Origin: Rhodospirillaceae bacterium
GTDB lineage: Bacteria; Pseudomonadota; Alphaproteobacteria; Rhodospirillales; Rhodospirillaceae
DNA length: 64,000 bases
Direction: 5' to 3'
NCBI GenBank assembly: GCA_009693785.1
Contig: SHWP01000003.1
Location: 1 to 64,000, forward strand
This document shows, piece by piece, positions 1-8,800 of this stretch. A program made the position numbers and the translations under genes. Below the pieces are notes generated by a model. The model worked only from the letters and a program-made list of their open reading frames with translations. It was not told the DNA's origin and ran no database searches. Each line of letters begins with the position of its first letter. Positions within the stretch are counted from its first letter, which is position 1.

Positions 1-348
1 AGCCTGTTGCTGCCGCGCTTTGTCGGTGTTCGCAAAGCCCAAGAGCTGCTGATGAGCGGCGAGGCGTTTGATGCCGAAACAGCTTTAAAACTGGGCTTGA
101 TTGGCGCGCTGGTGCAAGCCGATCAACTCGAGGTAACAATGAAAGCTAAAGCCGCCATGCTTGCGGCCAAACCACCGGCAGCCTTGCGCGCGACCAAAGC
201 TTTACTACGAGGCGATCTTACGCAAATTAAAGCCACCATCGCCGCCGAAGCGAAAGTGTTTGGCCAGCGCTTGCAATCAGCCGAGCTGCAAGAAGCCGTG
301 GCTGCGTTTTTCGCCAAGCGCCCGGCGGATTTTTCGAAGTTCAGCTAG
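1..348 (+). CDS. Enoyl-CoA hydratase/isomerase (crotonase) family protein, C-terminal part
   Basis: The reading frame is open from the window edge and ends at a TAG stop, so only the last 115 or so residues are visible. The fragment matches the C-terminal third of crotonases: a short segment of the type LGLIGALVQADQL is followed by helices rich in Ala and Lys with the family-typical pattern PPAALRATKALL. Family members hydrate or isomerise acyl-CoA thioesters in the cytoplasm. The oxyanion-hole glycines and catalytic glutamates lie upstream of the window, so the exact reaction cannot be assigned. The FkbM gene follows on the same strand after 31 bases, but no functional link is evident. Confidence 0.85.
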   Translation, partial: SLLLPRFVGVRKAQELLMSGEAFDAETALKLGLIGALVQADQLEVTMKAKAAMLAAKPPAALRATKALLRGDLTQIKATIAAEAKVFGQRLQSAELQEAVAAFFAKRPADFSKFS

Positions 349-379
349 TCTGTCGGATCTCATCTGTGGATCATGCTTA

Positions 380-1240
380 ATGCCTTCCCCGTTTAGTTTC
401 TTCGATGTCTTTCCCGAGACAAGAGTTATCGAAACGGTTGACGTGGGTGCCCGGCCCATGGAGGGAATAAAAGAAGTCTACACGCCACTCAACGATAGAC
501 GAAAAACCCGCATTACCGCGTTCGAGCCTGACGTCGCATCATGCGACAATTTGCAAAAATCATTAGGCGCACCACACCGTTGTTTCCCGTATATTATCGG
601 CGATGGGTCTGCCGCCGTTTTTCACGAAACCTCAACGCCAGCGACGAGTTCGCTTTATCCGCCGAATGGGCCTGTTCTCGATCTTTTTCTCGACATCGCG
701 CCGCACGTTCAGCTTAAACAATGCCGACACACGCAAACAAAACGCTTGGACGATATTAAAGAAATAGAACGAATTGATTTTCTTAAAATCGACGTGCAGG
801 GCGCTGAGCTTGATGTGCTCAAGGGCGCGATACGATTGATGCCGAATATCCTGGTTGTTCATACTGAAGTTGAATTTATGCCCCTATATTCCGGACAGCC
901 TCTTTTTTCAGACATAGACATTTTTTTGAGAGGACAGGGATTCCAATTTCACACTTTTGCCAGCCTCTCCAGCCACTTCGTGCGGCCTGTTCGCGGCAAA
1001 CACGGCGGTGGGGAGGGGAGTAATCAAATTTTATGGGGTGATGCGGTTTATATCCGCGATCTCTTGTCGTTATCGGGGCTCACCCCAGACCAACAGATTC
1101 AATTCGCCGCAATCTTGCACGAGTTGTATGGCTCAGTAGACGTATCTATGTACATCCTTGAGAGCCTCGTAGGCCGGGGTCACAAAATTGATATGCCGGA
1201 ATATTGGCGGCGTTTGCGCGCGAAGACCTCGGGTTCATAA
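380..1240 (+). CDS. FkbM family SAM-dependent methyltransferase
   Basis: The product is 286 residues from the ATG at 380. The open frame extends further upstream, but that part overlaps the crotonase gene and looks non-native. A SAM-binding segment (TAFEPDVASCDNL) and the FkbM signature region (DFLKIDVQGAELDVLKGA) are visible, as expected for the FkbM domain. Family members methylate hydroxyl groups of sugars or small molecules, often in polysaccharide or glycan pathways; the substrate here is unknown. The C-terminal 80 residues are family-variable. The neighbours (fatty-acid enzyme upstream, small exported protein convergent) give no pathway hint. Confidence 0.82.
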   Translation: MPSPFSFFDVFPETRVIETVDVGARPMEGIKEVYTPLNDRRKTRITAFEPDVASCDNLQKSLGAPHRCFPYIIGDGSAAVFHETSTPATSSLYPPNGPVLDLFLDIAPHVQLKQCRHTQTKRLDDIKEIERIDFLKIDVQGAELDVLKGAIRLMPNILVVHTEVEFMPLYSGQPLFSDIDIFLRGQGFQFHTFASLSSHFVRPVRGKHGGGEGSNQILWGDAVYIRDLLSLSGLTPDQQIQFAAILHELYGSVDVSMYILESLVGRGHKIDMPEYWRRLRAKTSGS

Positions 1241-1329
1241 TCTCTTCCGCTTGCACAGGCAGAACATTGCCATTGGCAGTGCTTTCGCAAAATATCCTGC
1301 GAGTTTTTCGAAACTTAATAGTTCGCGCA

Positions 1330-1614
1330 CTATTTAGGTTGAGCGGTACCTGCAGCGGCCGCCGGATCGGTGAAGCCCTTAAATTTCACCATTTCATCGA
1401 CAACGTCTTTGTTGTTGTTGTCGATCTGAGCCCATTCCTTGTCGGTTCTGCATACACGCTGTTTGCCGATGCGTGTGCCGGTGTCCATAGACGTGCGGCA
1501 GACTTTTTTCTCTTTGGCGGCTGGTGCTGTTGGCGTTGGGTCACTTTGTGCCCAGGCCGGCACAGTGGCCATGATTGAAACGCCAAGCGTAAGTGTCACA
1601 AGTGCGCGGATCAT
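1330..1614 (-). CDS. Small exported protein with paired-cysteine motif, unknown function
   Basis: The protein is 94 residues when started at the ATG at 1614. A longer in-frame start at 1674 would put 20 residues before the signal peptide and is less likely. Residues 1-22 look like a Sec signal peptide ending in AWAQ. The mature part has the motif VCRTSMDTGTRIGKQRVCR, two cysteines about 16 residues apart separated by a T-G-[ST]-R-[IL]-G core. This motif recurs in small periplasmic proteins of alphaproteobacteria and may form a disulfide. Function is unknown. It lies downstream of folD on the same strand, with a gap of 62 bases. Confidence 0.7.
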   Translation of the reverse strand: MIRALVTLTLGVSIMATVPAWAQSDPTPTAPAAKEKKVCRTSMDTGTRIGKQRVCRTDKEWAQIDNNNKDVVDEMVKFKGFTDPAAAAGTAQPK

Positions 1615-1676
1615 AATGCGCCTCACATATAATTTTGAACGACTATAGCCGACAACGGAAAGCGGCAAAAGCAAGA

Positions 1677-2588
1677 TCAGCTGCGTGAGGGCAGGCGCAA
1701 AGGTATCGCCACGTCGGTAATGGCATGTTGGCGGCAGGCCGCTTTAAGCGTGTTCACCATGAGGCAGGCGATGGTCATGGGCCCCACGCCGCCCGGCACC
1801 GGCGTGATTGCGCCAGCCACCTTAGATGCTGCTGCGTAATCTACATCGCCAATCAATTTTCCCTTGCCGTCGGGCGTGGGCAGCCGGTTGATGCCGACAT
1901 CGATCACGATAGCGCCTGGCTTGATCCAATCGCCCTTCACCATCTCGGCCTTGCCCACGGCGGCCACGAGAATATCGGCACTGCGGCAAAGCGCGGGAAG
2001 ATCGACTGTTTTCGAATGCGCCATAGTGACGGTGCAGTTCTCATTGAGGAGCAACAACGAGACAGGCTTGCCCACCAATATGGAACGGCCCAACACCACC
2101 GCATGTTTGCCCGCGATATTGGGGGCCACATCGGTGATCAGCATGATGCAGCCCATGGGCGTGCACGACACCAATGAATCTCCACCGGCCAACAATCGCC
2201 CGGCACTTTCAGGATGGAGACCATCGACATCTTTTGCTGGGGCAATAGCGTTGATAATGGCGAACTGGTCGATGTGCTTGGGTAACGGCAGTTGCACCAA
2301 AATTCCGTTCACGGATGGATCGGCGTTGAGTTTGCGCACCAAAGCCAAGAGGTCGGCCTGCGATGTGCTGGCAGGCAAATCGTGCTGGAACGAGTTCATG
2401 CCCGCAGCCGTGGCGGTTTTTTGTTTACTGCGCACATAAACCTGGCTGGCGGGGTCTTCACCCACAAGCACCGTGGCCAAACCAGGAACTACATTATACT
2501 TGGCTTTCAGTGCGCTGACCGATGCGGCGATGGCGGTTTTCAAGCGGCCCGAGGCTTCTTTGCCGTCGATAATAGTGGGTGAGTTCAT
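1677..2588 (-). CDS. folD: Bifunctional methylenetetrahydrofolate dehydrogenase/methenyltetrahydrofolate cyclohydrolase
   Basis: The product is 303 residues, usual for FolD. It interconverts 5,10-methylene-, methenyl- and 10-formyl-tetrahydrofolate in cytoplasmic one-carbon metabolism using NADP. The substrate-binding Tyr and catalytic Lys of the YxxxK motif are at about residues 51 and 55 (YVRSKQKTA). GILVQLPLP, the TPMGC segment, the Rossmann segment [12 protein letters not shown] and the C-terminal [11 protein letters not shown] are all present. The ATG overlaps the stop codon of the upstream DUF167 gene by four bases (ATGA), indicating translational coupling in a yggT-yggU-folD operon. 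The gene appears complete. Confidence 0.97.
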   Translation of the reverse strand: MNSPTIIDGKEASGRLKTAIAASVSALKAKYNVVPGLATVLVGEDPASQVYVRSKQKTATAAGMNSFQHDLPASTSQADLLALVRKLNADPSVNGILVQLPLPKHIDQFAIINAIAPAKDVDGLHPESAGRLLAGGDSLVSCTPMGCIMLITDVAPNIAGKHAVVLGRSILVGKPVSLLLLNENCTVTMAHSKTVDLPALCRSADILVAAVGKAEMVKGDWIKPGAIVIDVGINRLPTPDGKGKLIGDVDYAAASKVAGAITPVPGGVGPMTIACLMVNTLKAACRQHAITDVAIPLRLPSRS

Positions 2589-2893
2589 TTTATGGTCCAG
2601 GTTGCAGCGATGGTGGCGAGGGTCTTGGTCTCTCCGGTGATATGCACGACCTTGCGCCGGTTAGCCTCACCCGCATGAATCGTCACGGCGCTTTTTGGCA
2701 CACCAAAGGCCTTGGCGAGAAGAGCGCAAATGGCAGTATTTGCTTTTCCCTTGTCGGGCGGCGCGGTGGTTTTGATCTTCAGCACTTGGCCATCGAGCGT
2801 GGCCATCAGGCCATCGATAGAGTTTTTCGAGGCCTTAGGCATAGCGCGAACATACAGCATGAGGCCGCCGGAAACAGCGCGGTAAAACGTCAT
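2585..2893 (-). CDS. yggU: DUF167 (YggU) family protein
   Basis: The product is 102 residues. It matches the DUF167/YggU fold: an N-terminal strand ([12 protein letters not shown]), then [17 protein letters not shown] and a helix leading to [16 protein letters not shown]. The family is small, cytosolic and of unproven function; it is often encoded beside yggT. The start at 2893 keeps the N-terminal FYR...GLML segment that homologues usually have, although an internal ATG at 2860 exists. The stop overlaps the folD start (ATGA), and yggT lies 15 bases upstream, so the three genes form one probable operon. Confidence 0.88.
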   Translation of the reverse strand: MTFYRAVSGGLMLYVRAMPKASKNSIDGLMATLDGQVLKIKTTAPPDKGKANTAICALLAKAFGVPKSAVTIHAGEANRRKVVHITGETKTLATIAATWTIK

Positions 2894-2908
2894 GAACGGT
2901 GGAGCGGC

Positions 2909-3211
2909 TTAGCCCGTCAGCAACCAGCCGCGAAACACGCCCAAATACTCGCGCACCAAATAAAGCCCTAGCAGTAACAAGATGGGCGAGAAATCGAGCC
3001 CGCCGAACACCGGCACATAACGGCGAATCTGGCGCAAGGGCGGCTCGGTCAGCTGGTTGACGGCGCTGCCCAACATGTAAACAAAGCGATTTTGGGTATT
3101 GATGACATTGAATTGCACCAGCCAGCTCATCACCACCGAAATGATGACAACCCACCAATACAGCCCAAGAATAATGTCGATCACATTGACGATGGGAACC
3201 AATAATACCAT
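2909..3211 (-). CDS. yggT: YggT family integral membrane protein
   Basis: The product is 100 residues with two hydrophobic membrane segments, one at about residues 5-30 and one at about 72-92. Between them is the family-typical amphipathic loop with VNQLTEPPLRQIRRYVP, including the hallmark TEPxLxxIRR. YggT proteins are inner-membrane proteins; some relatives act in osmotic tolerance or in cell division and plastid nucleoid distribution. The role here is unknown. It is the first gene of the minus-strand yggT-yggU-folD group and is divergent from the propeller gene that starts at 3312. Confidence 0.9.
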   Translation of the reverse strand: MVLLVPIVNVIDIILGLYWWVVIISVVMSWLVQFNVINTQNRFVYMLGSAVNQLTEPPLRQIRRYVPVFGGLDFSPILLLLGLYLVREYLGVFRGWLLTG

Positions 3212-3311
3212 GCGTTTTTCCGTGCGCTGCGCGCGACCACCTGATTAGACTGATGATATGTAAACTAATGTCGGTTCCGGTTTGGCGCAAGGATAAGCGG
3301 GAAAACGTGAC

Positions 3312-4921
3312 ATGAGCCTTATTCGACAGTTGCTGTCTATTGCCAGCTTGTTGGGGTGCTGCGGAATTTTAAGCACCGTTGAGGCTGCTGAGCGCTGGAC
3401 CTTAACAACCCTGGTGCCTGGCACACCCATGCACGGCATCAATGGTTTGGCCTGGGGGCCCGACGGCAAGCTGTATGGCGGCAGCGTCATGGGCCAATCG
3501 GTCTATCGCATCGACCCGAAAACCGGCGCAGTGGACACAGTAGTGCCAGGGCCAGATGGGGAGGCCGACGATGTTGCACTCGCAGCTGACGGCACCTTGG
3601 CATGGACAGCAATTTTGGCAGGCGAAGTTCGTTTGAAACGCCCAGCCGGTCCGGTTCTAGTCATCGCTAAGAATTTAAAATCCCCCAACCCTTTAGTGTT
3701 CGATAAATCCGGGCGGTTATTCGCCGGTGAGATCGGGCCCGATAGCAAGCTTTATGAATTGGACGTCGCTGGCCAAAAGCCACCAAGATTGATTGTCGGC
3801 GGGCTTGATAACCTCAACAGTTTTGAATTTGGCAAAGACGGACGCCTGTATGGTCCGTTTTGGCGATCTGGAATTTTGGTGGCAATTGATGTCTCGACGG
3901 GCATCGTGACCAAGTTAGCCGAGGGCTTAGGCACGCCAGCTGCGGTTAATTTCGATTCCAAGGGACGCCTGATCTCGGGAGATTGGAACACTGGCGAAGT
4001 CCGTCGCACCGACCCCGTCACTGGAAAATCCGAAATCATCACAACCCTGCTCCCCCCGCTCGACAACTTGGCCGTGGGCAAGGATGACATGATTTATGTG
4101 TCTGACACCGGTGTAGCGGTGTGATCGAAGTTAATCCTACCACAGGCGCAACACGCCGCGTGGTGGGTGGCGCGTTCTCTACCCCGGGCGGGCTAGCCAT
4201 GGCCATGCGCGAGGGCCGTGAGATTTTAATCGTTGCGGAATCCAATGGGTATCGTTGGGTGGACCCCACCCCGGGCAATGTTACCCGTTCAAAGTACAAC
4301 ATGGCGTTTGGCTCCTCCACGGGCGTAGCGGCGAATGATCATGTCATTGCACTCACCAACGCGCGCATGGGGTTTGTTCAGATCATCGACCGCGCGGCCA
4401 ACACGCTCTTGCGCGATATGCGTGAATTGAAGGCGCCCTATGGCGCGGTTATTTTGGGCGACGACGACATTGTTGTTGCCGATTACACCAGTAATTCCGT
4501 GGTGCGCATTGCCGGTGGGATTGTGACCAGAGTAGCGACAAATCTTGCCGGGCCGGTCGGCATGGCAATGGCTGAGCCCAATGCAGTTTATGTGGCGGAA
4601 CGATCAGCAGGTGTGATCTCGCGAATCTTGCTATCGGATGGCTCGCGCGAGGAGATTGTCAACGGCCTGTCGGGCCCGGAAGGCGTCAACGTTTTACCTG
4701 ATGGGCGTTTGGTGGTGGCCGAGGTTGATGGACGGCGGGTGACAGTCATTGATGCTAAAACCAAGGCGCGAAATGTAATCGCGACTGATCTGCCTTTGGG
4801 TTGGCCCATCTCGCGCGCCCCCGTGGGCATGCCCTCTGGTCTCGCAGTTGGCCGCGATGGCGCGATTTATATTAACTGCGATGGTGACAACAGCATTCGC
4901 AAGATCGCGCGCACGAATTAA
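3312..4921 (+). pseudogene. Exported SMP-30/NHL-like beta-propeller, interrupted by a one-base frameshift
   Basis: Two abutting open frames (3312-4124 and 4121-4921) together match the intact paralogue at 4937-6565 along its whole length (270 + 266 against 542 residues). The first carries a Sec signal peptide ending near VEAAERW. The frame breaks where the paralogue reads YVSRPSDNSIIAINP. Adding one base near 4110-4114 gives YVSDTGVSGVIEVNP, which restores both frame and spacing exactly. The likely product is a periplasmic repeated-blade propeller resembling SMP-30/gluconolactonase or NHL-repeat proteins, probably a lactonase or binding protein; the substrate is unknown. A GTG at 4121 could restart translation but would give half a propeller with no signal peptide. 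Either a true lesion or a sequencing deletion is possible; I see no slippery heptamer for programmed shifting. Confidence 0.72.
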
Positions 4922-4936
4922 GGTGGAGAAATCAAT

Positions 4937-6565
4937 ATGAGATCGGTGTTGCTCGCGGTTGGCGTGCTCAGCGTGGCGGCCAGTGCCTTCGCCAACCCCT
5001 ATGAACGTTCCGTCGTTGTAACGGGTATCAACGGGGCCGCGCCTGGAATTTCGCCCCACGGTTTTACCGGACTCAACTTCGGCCATGATGCTAAGCTTTA
5101 TGCAGGCAGCGTGATTGGTCCTGGCATTTACCGCGTCGACGTTGCGCAGCGCACCATTGAACAAGTTGTGGGGGCGCCCGAGGGTGAGGCCGATGATGTG
5201 GCCATGGGCCCCGATGGCTCATTGGTGTGGACGGCGATTTTGTCGGGCGAGCTTCGCGCGCGCCGCCCCGATGGAACGATCACGGTCTTGGAAAAAAACC
5301 TGGCCATGATCAACCCCGTCAATTTCACCGCTGATGGGCGGCTGTTCACGGGCCAGATCGGCGCGCCGGACACATTGTTTGAGGTCGATCCGGCAGGGAA
5401 AAAGCCCCGCCGTGTTATTGCGACGGGTATGGGCGGCATCAATGCCTTTGTTGATGATGGTGGTGGCGGGCTGTTCGTGCCTTTAGCCGAGAAAGGAGCG
5501 ATCGGCCGCGTGAACCTAACGACAGGCGCAGTGACAATTATTGCCGATGGTTTAAGCCAGCCGGTGTCGGTGAAGCGCGATTCGCATGGCGGCTTGGCGA
5601 CAATCGATTGGACGACAGGGCGCGTCTATCATGTCAACGCTGCGAGCGGTGAAACCAAGCGCATCGCCACAGTACCGCCGCCGTTGGACAATCTAGCGAT
5701 TGGCCCTGATGACACAATTTATGTATCGCGCCCGTCGGATAATTCCATCATCGCTATTAATCCCGATAGCGGCGCACAGCAGCCCATCATTCAAGGCGAG
5801 CTTGCCGCACCCGGCGGGCTTGTGTTCACACAACAAGGCGGCAAGGATACATTGATTGTTAGCGATGCCTACGGCTACCGCTATGCCGATCCCGTAACCG
5901 GCAGCGTGGAATTGTTGCCATTCGATCTGGCCACGAACGCATCATCGGCCGTGGCGGTGACGACCAATAGTATTGTGCTAAGTTATGTCCGCCGCCCAGC
6001 CGTTGTTGTGATTGACCGCGCGACGGGCCGGGCACGTTACACACTAAACGGTTTCAAGGTCCCCATGGGCGTGGTGGCCGAAGAGAGTGGTGACATTTTT
6101 CTGGCCGACTACGGCACCGGCGAGATTTTGAAACTCACGCCGGGCGCAACACCTGATCGAGTTGTGTTTGTAAGCGGTCTTCAAGGCCCTGTGGGTATAG
6201 CACGCAGCAATGACGGCCAATTGATTGCGAGTGAAGCGATCTCGGGCACAGTGAGCCGCGTTGATGTAACAACCGGTGCCAAGGCCGTGATTGCTCGTGA
6301 GTTGGCTCAGCCCGAAGGTATTGCGATTCTAGCCAACGGCAAGATTGCTGTCGCCGAGGTGGGCGCGCGGAAACTTTCGCTGATCGATCCAACAACCGGC
6401 GCCAAAGAAACAATTGCTGACTACTTACCCGTGGGGCAGATGTTTACACGCTCGCCCGCCCCGGTTTTTATGCCGACAGGAGTAACAACGGCCAAGGATG
6501 GTTCGATTTTCGTGACTTGCGATGTGGACAACACGGTTTTGAAATTCACCCCAAAGAACAACTAA
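4937..6565 (+). CDS. Exported SMP-30/NHL-like beta-propeller protein
   Basis: The product is 542 residues with a Sec signal peptide (about residues 1-19, ending in ASAFA). The mature part is made of repeated blades of about 45 residues, recognisable from recurring GPDDTIYV, PGGLVF, PVGIARSNDGQL and PEGIAILANGKI segments. These are typical of SMP-30/gluconolactonase-like and NHL/YVTN propellers, which are often periplasmic lactonases or binding scaffolds. No specific metal-ligand set could be assigned. It is the intact tandem paralogue of the broken gene at 3312-4921 and begins 15 bases after it, with a GGTGGAG ribosome-binding site. The pair arose by duplication and may be co-transcribed. Confidence 0.85.
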   Translation: MRSVLLAVGVLSVAASAFANPYERSVVVTGINGAAPGISPHGFTGLNFGHDAKLYAGSVIGPGIYRVDVAQRTIEQVVGAPEGEADDVAMGPDGSLVWTAILSGELRARRPDGTITVLEKNLAMINPVNFTADGRLFTGQIGAPDTLFEVDPAGKKPRRVIATGMGGINAFVDDGGGGLFVPLAEKGAIGRVNLTTGAVTIIADGLSQPVSVKRDSHGGLATIDWTTGRVYHVNAASGETKRIATVPPPLDNLAIGPDDTIYVSRPSDNSIIAINPDSGAQQPIIQGELAAPGGLVFTQQGGKDTLIVSDAYGYRYADPVTGSVELLPFDLATNASSAVAVTTNSIVLSYVRRPAVVVIDRATGRARYTLNGFKVPMGVVAEESGDIFLADYGTGEILKLTPGATPDRVVFVSGLQGPVGIARSNDGQLIASEAISGTVSRVDVTTGAKAVIARELAQPEGIAILANGKIAVAEVGARKLSLIDPTTGAKETIADYLPVGQMFTRSPAPVFMPTGVTTAKDGSIFVTCDVDNTVLKFTPKNN

Positions 6566-6664
6566 ATGAGTTGTACCTGACATGCCGGGATCGTGCATGA
6601 ATCGAGCGCTGCGACCTCATTGGGTGAGGCAATTGAGCCTTGTTTTGGGCTTATTTCGTGCAAC

Positions 6665-6693
6665 TTGACTTCGGGGATGTTTCGATAAAGTAT
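6665..6693 (+). promoter_or_regulatory. Sigma-70-type promoter for the tRNA-Ala gene
   Basis: TTGACT at 6665-6670 is followed after exactly 17 bases by AAGTAT at 6688-6693, about 55 bases ahead of the tRNA. The -35 box matches consensus at five of six positions and the spacing is optimal. No other good candidate lies between the propeller stop and the tRNA. Confidence 0.55.
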
Positions 6694-6747
6694 CCGCGCC
6701 CTTCGAGCCCAGGAGCCATTCCTGCGCCCGAAGAACAAGATGGATTA

Positions 6748-6823
6748 GGGGCTGTAGCTCAGCTGGGAGAGCGCGGCGTTCGCAATGCCGAGGCCAGGAG
6801 TTCGATCCTCCTCAGCTCCACCA
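6748..6823 (+). tRNA. tRNA-Ala (anticodon CGC)
   Basis: A complete cloverleaf can be folded by hand. The acceptor stem is GGGGCTG with CAGCTCC and contains the G3-U70 wobble pair that is the alanine identity element. The D stem is GCTC/GAGC. The anticodon loop is TTCGCAA with anticodon CGC at 6781-6783. The T arm is AGGAG-TTCGATC-CTCCT. The discriminator A at 6820 is followed by an encoded CCA at 6821-6823. It reads GCG codons, which are common in the neighbouring genes. It is convergent with the SUMF1-like gene. Confidence 0.96.
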
Positions 6824-6864
6824 TCGTTTTTATTATCTCCCGCCGCGATCGCGTTTTCAGCCGT

Positions 6865-7824
6865 CTATTTTTTCTTCTCTGCTGCAGCGATAAGCCGGAA
6901 ACCGATCCAACCTTGCCGGGCCTCAGTGCGCAGATCAGGTCCGCCACGCGAGGATGAGCGTGTATACATTGGGCCCGTGCCATAGGCCCCGCCCCTTAAG
7001 GGAGCGTGCGTACAATCGCCGTTCGTTGCTGGTGAGCCATCGGCCGGTGTGGCTTTGTTGTCTTCATTCCAACAGTCGGCGATCCACTCCCACGCGTTGC
7101 CCGTCATGTCGTAAAACCCCCAAGGGTTGGGCTTCTTCATGCCCACCGGTGCGGTATAGGCCGTGCCGTCATTGCAAGCATGGCCGGGCCGGGCGGGATG
7201 CTTGGCGGTGAGAGCGGCATCGGCGACGTTGCCGTAAGCGCAAATGTCGTTGGGATTTTCACCCCAGAAATACCGCGTCGTCGTGCCCGCACGATACGCA
7301 TACTCCCACTGAGCATTCGAGGGCAGTTGATAAGTGCGGCCGGTGATTTTTGTCAGCCAATCGGCGTAAGCCTTGGCGTCGGACCAATCGATGCACACCA
7401 CGGGGTGATCGCCTCGTTGGTCCAAATCATTCTTCATCCAGGTTTGATCGGTGGAGCGAATCCAATCGCCTTTCCACAACGTGCAGCCGAGTTTGATTTC
7501 GTGCTTGGTGGCCTTTACGAAGGCCTCGAACTGATCGCGGGTGACCTCGAACACGCCCAATGCAAAAGGTTGCGCGAAGGTGACTTTCATCTCTGGCGTT
7601 TCCCAGGTGAGGCGGCGGCGTTCGATATCTTCCTTCCATTTAATTTCGTTCAGCAGCGTTTCGGCGGTGCCCATGGTGAACGAGCTCGCGGTAACGATTT
7701 TCATTTCTGGGCATTCGGCGCAATCGCGGAAGATGGACGGATCCTCCGCCGGACGATTTTGCGACTGGGCCAGGCTTGGGCCCGCCAGCAGTGCCGTGAC
7801 CGCAATGATGATGAATGTGCGCAT
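6865..7824 (-). CDS. Exported SUMF1/formylglycine-generating-enzyme-like domain protein
   Basis: The product is 319 residues with a signal peptide (MRTFIIIAVTALLAGPSLAQ). The FGE-sulfatase fold is clear from FTMGT, the central WSDAKAYADWLTKITGR segment, WEWIADCW and the closing LRGGAYG...GFRL motif. In true formylglycine-generating enzymes the last motif carries the catalytic cysteines (a YCR-type segment). Here that position reads MYTRSSSRGG with no cysteine, so sulfatase activation is unlikely and a binding or other role is more plausible. It is 107 bases downstream of the TauD-like gene on the same strand and could be the last gene of that operon. Confidence 0.85.
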   Translation of the reverse strand: MRTFIIIAVTALLAGPSLAQSQNRPAEDPSIFRDCAECPEMKIVTASSFTMGTAETLLNEIKWKEDIERRRLTWETPEMKVTFAQPFALGVFEVTRDQFEAFVKATKHEIKLGCTLWKGDWIRSTDQTWMKNDLDQRGDHPVVCIDWSDAKAYADWLTKITGRTYQLPSNAQWEYAYRAGTTTRYFWGENPNDICAYGNVADAALTAKHPARPGHACNDGTAYTAPVGMKKPNPWGFYDMTGNAWEWIADCWNEDNKATPADGSPATNGDCTHAPLRGGAYGTGPMYTRSSSRGGPDLRTEARQGWIGFRLIAAAEKKK

Positions 7825-7931
7825 GGGCCTCTCCCCGGAATATCTCGCCCAAGCTTAGCGTGGGGTGGGATTTAAAGGCGAGGGCACAAAGGGGAAAGTT
7901 TTTGCGCAGGCCGGGCGCATGTGCCCAATGC

Positions 7932-8792
7932 CTAGAATGGCTTGGAGCCCGCAATCGTGGTGCGATGCATGTGGCGGGTGTACTGCGCTGCGTAAGTGGT
8001 GGCGTGATGCATCAGGCAGCGGTTATCCCACAACACGGCGTCGTGAGGTTTCCAGACATGCCGGTAAATGACCGATTCGTGCGTGGCATAGACAAAAAGT
8101 TCTTTCAGTAATTGATCGCTCTCGGGGGCTGGAAGGTCTTCGATTGCCACGGTAAAGCCTGGGTTGACATAAAGCGCCTTGCGTTTGGTTTCGGGATGCA
8201 CGCGCACCACGGGGTGGATCGCACCAGTCAGTTGGCGTTGTTGCTCGGCGGTCAATGGTTTTCGGTTAGAGTCTTTTTGGGCTTGGATGTCGCCATAGTT
8301 GAAAATATGGCGGGCCTTGAGGTTGGCGATGCGATCTTTGAGATGCTGCGGCAACAGCTCGTAGGAACGGTATTGATTGGCGAACAGGGTATCGCCGCCA
8401 TTGGGTGGAATTTCCAGCGCATAAAGCATCGAGCCATCGGGCGGTATGTCTTCGTATGAGACATCTGAATGCCAATAACGCCCCGCATCCTCAAGACCCA
8501 CGGGTTCGCCATTCACTTTCTTGTTGGACAAAACCAAGGTGAATGGATGGCCGGGCAACAGATACTGCGCGAGGACGTGGCCTTTTAGGGGCCCAAAGCG
8601 TTTGGAAAATTCCTCGTGGGCAGCGGGTGTAAAATTTTGATTGCGAAACACTAGCACGCAGTGATCAAGCCAACCTTGACGAATGCGCGTAAAATCGGAA
8701 TCGGAGAGCGGTTGGTTGGCATCGAACCCCACGACTTCGCCACCCGCGACCGGGGAGAGGGCACAAATGGTAAAGTTCTGCGCAGTCGTCAT
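7932..8792 (-). CDS. TauD/TfdA family Fe(II)/2-oxoglutarate-dependent dioxygenase
   Basis: The product is 286 residues from the ATG at 8792; the longer open frame runs into the upstream transporter gene. The iron-binding HxD is in YWHSDVSYED and the distal His in the C-terminal HRTTIAG segment. WDNRCLMHHAT and an Arg-containing oxoglutarate site are also present, as in TauD/TfdA enzymes. Family members hydroxylate small organic substrates (taurine, alkyl sulfates, aryloxyacetates and others) with release of CO2 and succinate. The substrate is unknown. It begins 8 bases after the POT transporter stop, so the two are almost certainly co-transcribed, which suggests that the imported compound may be the substrate. 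Confidence 0.88.
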   Translation of the reverse strand: MTTAQNFTICALSPVAGGEVVGFDANQPLSDSDFTRIRQGWLDHCVLVFRNQNFTPAAHEEFSKRFGPLKGHVLAQYLLPGHPFTLVLSNKKVNGEPVGLEDAGRYWHSDVSYEDIPPDGSMLYALEIPPNGGDTLFANQYRSYELLPQHLKDRIANLKARHIFNYGDIQAQKDSNRKPLTAEQQRQLTGAIHPVVRVHPETKRKALYVNPGFTVAIEDLPAPESDQLLKELFVYATHESVIYRHVWKPHDAVLWDNRCLMHHATTYAAQYTRHMHRTTIAGSKPF

Positions 8793-8800
8793 GGCGCAAT

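Noticed and set aside
4095-4125. Programmed minus-one ribosomal frameshift in the propeller gene
   Set aside because: No X XXY YYZ slippery heptamer or downstream stem is visible at the break, and the intact paralogue needs no shift.
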